Assembly: GCA_043802925.1 (NCBI GenBank)
Contig: JAZDKP010000307.1
Coordinates: forward strand, 1-15,450
DNA: 15,450 nt
Source of the DNA: JAZDKP01 sp043802925
Lineage (GTDB): Bacteria > Fibrobacterota > OXYB2-FULL-49-7 > JAEUSG01
Direction of reading: 5' to 3'
Shown here: one piece after another, positions 13,328-15,450 of the stretch
Position numbering within the stretch: the first letter of the stretch is position 1
Layout of the letters: every line of letters begins with the position of its first letter
Made by a program: the position numbers and the translations under genes
Notes under the pieces: generated by a model
What the model was told of the DNA's origin: nothing
Databases searched by the model: none
What the model saw: only the letters and a program-made list of their open reading frames with translations

Positions 13328-13343
13328 TGGCATATGATTTGCT
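13328..13343 (+). promoter_or_regulatory. Sigma-54 (-24/-12) promoter of the secreted Asp-box gene
   Basis: TGGCATATGATTTGCT matches the TGGCAC-N5-TTGCW consensus with exact spacing: the -24 GG is at 13329-13330 and the -12 GC at 13341-13342. The only core departure is T instead of C at position 6. Transcription would begin near 13354, leaving a leader of about 50 nt that contains the strong GGAGG site before the ATG at 13404. A sigma-54 activator gene lies immediately divergent, which makes a functional link very likely. Confidence 0.78.
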
Positions 13344-13403
13344 TTTTCAATATTATGTTATTATGTCCCGTTTAAAACACAATGCAAAACACCGGAGGAA
13401 AAC

Positions 13404-15450
13404 ATGAAAACCAGATTTTCAGAACCGGAATTCAAATGGGCAATGGTTCTGCTTTGGATGGGCGTTTTGTCCCTGTCCGTCTTGTCCGCGGAACGCCTCT
13501 TTTGCGGTTTTGAGCAGGCGGAACTGGCCACCTGGCCGCTGACCTCCTCGGATGCGGGCGACGGGGACCTGAAATATCTCGGTCCCTCATACAATCAGGC
13601 CTATGTAACCTGGATTACAAGCGAAAGCGCTTCCGATGTCACGCAAGGAACGCGGGCACTCTGCCATGAAGTCTGGTCAAGCAACCCGGTGAGTACCAAG
13701 CTTGTCCACTTCCAGGCCTCCCTGTGGCAGGATTGGAGCTGGCTGACGAACAGCGGCTACGGCGGCGGCGCCGGAGCTTGGGATTCCACACGCACCGGCT
13801 ACGGCGAATATTTCGGCAATGTGGAATGGAATGCGCGGCGCTTTTGTCCGCTTGTGAGTCTTCAGGGAACCGTGGATCGGCTTCCGGATTCACTTCGGAA
13901 CTGGTCGGGCTTCGATTATCTTTACATCGACGTGAAATCAACCGTTGCCAATATTGCGCTATGGGTTTATCTGTTCGGCAAGGACAGGCCGTCGCACCGG
14001 CGGATCTTTGTTGTCGATGTCGGCAGCTACGTGACGCTCCGGGTACCCATTCGGGAAATGGCCTGGGCTGGCGGTTTGGATTTGAGCAACACCAAAAATT
14101 TGCGCATCGAACTCTGCAATGCCGAAGGGCCCACCAAGGTGTTCATCGACAACATCCGCCTCGCGACCGCGGACGTCACCCCCTTGCTGACCGTGGTGAA
14201 CGACTCCACCCCGGTCATCCCCTGGTTACTGACCTCTCCCCACCAGCCGCCGCGTAAACAGGCGATACCGGTCGTGGATGTGCCGACGCGTGTCACCGGC
14301 GAAATCATTGCCTCGGCGCCGGTTGTCGTGGCTTCGACTTCTACCGGCTATAACAGTGACCGGGCCGGGGCAAACCTGGGCAATGCCATTTCCGTATTCG
14401 ACAACAACCGCATTGGCCTGATTGGCGAAATGAGCGGTTATGTACCATGGGCGACCACGCTTGCCACGAACCGGGCCTGGATTGTTTCCACGGACGGCGG
14501 GGCCACGTGGCATTCGGACGGCTCCCGCACCCAACCTCGCGTTTTTTCAACCACGGGAAGAGGCTCCTATAACTGCTGGGGCCAGAGCGACCTTCAGTTG
14601 CGGGGCACGGACTATGTGATGCCCATGGGTTGGTGCGGCAACAATGGTCCGGGCAGCGGCTTCATGATGTATCACCAGTTCTATAAAGTGGTCCCCACGA
14701 ACAGTGGTTGGCAGGCCTATCCCATGGTGGACGATACCGCGGTTCCCCAGCGCTGGTCTGCCATTGTCACCATGGACCAGGCAACCGGTTGCCAGAGTGG
14801 CGTCAAATTGGTCACTCTTCCCAGCGGCCGCCTTTTTATGATTACGTCGGATTGGAATCCCAAGGCGACACTCAGCTGGGCCCTCCTGTCAAGTTACAGC
14901 GACGACGGCGGCGTGCGCTGGCAATTCCCGCAGGGCCGGCCCGCCCTTTATACGCCGGCAGGCAGCGATCCCTACGGCATAAGCGGCAACAGCAGCCCCT
15001 CTTATCTGCTTCCCTACAAACACAACCAGGCCATACTTCTCTATGACCAGAGTGGGATATTGTATTATTCGCTGCACAACGGAACCTCCTGGGGCGGTTT
15101 CTCCTCATTCATGTCGACGAGCTGGACGCGCTACATCTCCAACGGTGTCACCTATATGGACAGCACCATATTCCTTTGCATGCGATTAACCAGCACTTAC
15201 TCCCAGGGACCCGGTCTTTCGCTGGTCAAACGGGCGGGCGGCAGCGTTACCGAGCAGATGGTAACCCTGTCCCCTCATCTCAAATACGGTAAGTTGACGC
15301 TATGCGGCCAGCGGCTCTGGTTCACCTGGGTCGACACCGCGGAGAACGCCATTTACGCCAAGAAATACTTCATCCGCTCCGACACCTGGAGCGATTCCGT
15401 GAAACTGGCGCAGCCCACGGGTAAAATCCGCGGCACGATTGTCTCGACTG
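13404..15450 (+). CDS. Secreted protein with carbohydrate-binding-like N-terminal domain and Asp-box (BNR, sialidase-like) repeats, 3' end outside the window
   Basis: The frame is open for 682 codons from the ATG at 13404 to the window edge. GGAGG (13394-13398) lies 5 bp before the ATG. Residues 1-29 are a Sec signal peptide ending LSVLSA before Glu30; no lipobox is present. Residues 33-255 have the strand pattern of a galactose-binding-like beta-sandwich (FCGFEQAE at the start, FDYLYIDVKS near 170, a closing VFIDNIRLAT at 246-255). From about 270 two Asp-boxes are visible: STDGGATW (362-369) and SDDGGVRW (499-506), as in BNR repeats of sialidase-like beta-propellers. The RIP-type arginine motif of true sialidases is not seen in the visible part, so catalytic activity is uncertain. 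It could be a glycan-binding or glycan-cleaving exoprotein. I do not recognise a specific family. The gene is preceded by a sigma-54 promoter and probably controlled by the divergent activator. Confidence 0.85.
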   Translation, partial: MKTRFSEPEFKWAMVLLWMGVLSLSVLSAERLFCGFEQAELATWPLTSSDAGDGDLKYLGPSYNQAYVTWITSESASDVTQGTRALCHEVWSSNPVSTKLVHFQASLWQDWSWLTNSGYGGGAGAWDSTRTGYGEYFGNVEWNARRFCPLVSLQGTVDRLPDSLRNWSGFDYLYIDVKSTVANIALWVYLFGKDRPSHRRIFVVDVGSYVTLRVPIREMAWAGGLDLSNTKNLRIELCNAEGPTKVFIDNIRLATADVTPLLTVVNDSTPVIPWLLTSPHQPPRKQAIPVVDVPTRVTGEIIASAPVVVASTSTGYNSDRAGANLGNAISVFDNNRIGLIGEMSGYVPWATTLATNRAWIVSTDGGATWHSDGSRTQPRVFSTTGRGSYNCWGQSDLQLRGTDYVMPMGWCGNNGPGSGFMMYHQFYKVVPTNSGWQAYPMVDDTAVPQRWSAIVTMDQATGCQSGVKLVTLPSGRLFMITSDWNPKATLSWALLSSYSDDGGVRWQFPQGRPALYTPAGSDPYGISGNSSPSYLLPYKHNQAILLYDQSGILYYSLHNGTSWGGFSSFMSTSWTRYISNGVTYMDSTIFLCMRLTSTYSQGPGLSLVKRAGGSVTEQMVTLSPHLKYGKLTLCGQRLWFTWVDTAENAIYAKKYFIRSDTWSDSVKLAQPTGKIRGTIVST

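Noticed and set aside
13111..13350. A 79-codon minus-strand open frame overlapping the divergent spacer
   Set aside because: It has no ribosome site, overlaps the regulator start and the sigma-54 promoter, and its composition is that of AT-rich intergenic DNA.
1..15450. tRNA or rRNA genes
   Set aside because: I saw no cloverleaf-type segment or conserved rRNA stretch on either strand. This was by eye, so a covariance search would be decisive.

Overview
The window carries eight protein genes and the first part of a ninth, in a bacterial sequence of medium GC content. A lipoprotein signal, a periplasmic adaptor plus RND inner-membrane pump, a CsgG-like protein and a sigma-54 activator indicate a Gram-negative (diderm) organism. 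The large PKD/Ig/formylglycine-enzyme-like lipoprotein and the degenerate dispersed repeats recall environmental FCB or PVC lineages such as Fibrobacterota or Lentisphaerota. That placement is a guess from style and cannot be proved here.

Layout. 1-249 (minus): start of a protein joining an excisionase/MerR-type helix-turn-helix to a response-regulator receiver domain. 250-434: spacer with C-rich inverted repeats. 435-3695 (minus): two-gene operon behind a near-consensus sigma-70 promoter, encoding a CsgG-like exported protein and an 836-residue lipoprotein with Ig/PKD domains and a C-terminal FGE-like fold. 3831-5130 (minus): repeat-riddled segment holding a short A24 prepilin peptidase and a small GIY-YIG nuclease; the nuclease lies between two 140-bp copies of an element with inverted ends, and a third, shorter relative forms the 3' end of the RND gene. 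5072-9281 (minus): MFP-RND efflux pair. 9437-10684 (plus): lone DegT/DnrJ/EryC1/StrS aminotransferase. 10769-13126 (minus): sigma-54 activator with an unusual PAS plus LamG/jelly-roll-like sensor half. 13404-15450 and beyond (plus): secreted protein with a carbohydrate-binding-like N-terminal domain and Asp-box (BNR, sialidase-like propeller) repeats.

Two modules deserve attention. First, the sigma-54 activator is divergent from the secreted Asp-box protein, and a well-formed -24/-12 promoter (13328-13343) lies about 60 bp in front of the latter with CATATG repeats upstream. This looks like a self-contained, probably glycan-responsive, regulator/target pair. Second, the GIY-YIG nuclease flanked by paired palindromic elements resembles in layout a REP/RAYT unit. 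The elements also supply the 3' end of the RND gene, the 3' end of the nuclease ORF and the probable Shine-Dalgarno sequences of the nuclease and the peptidase.
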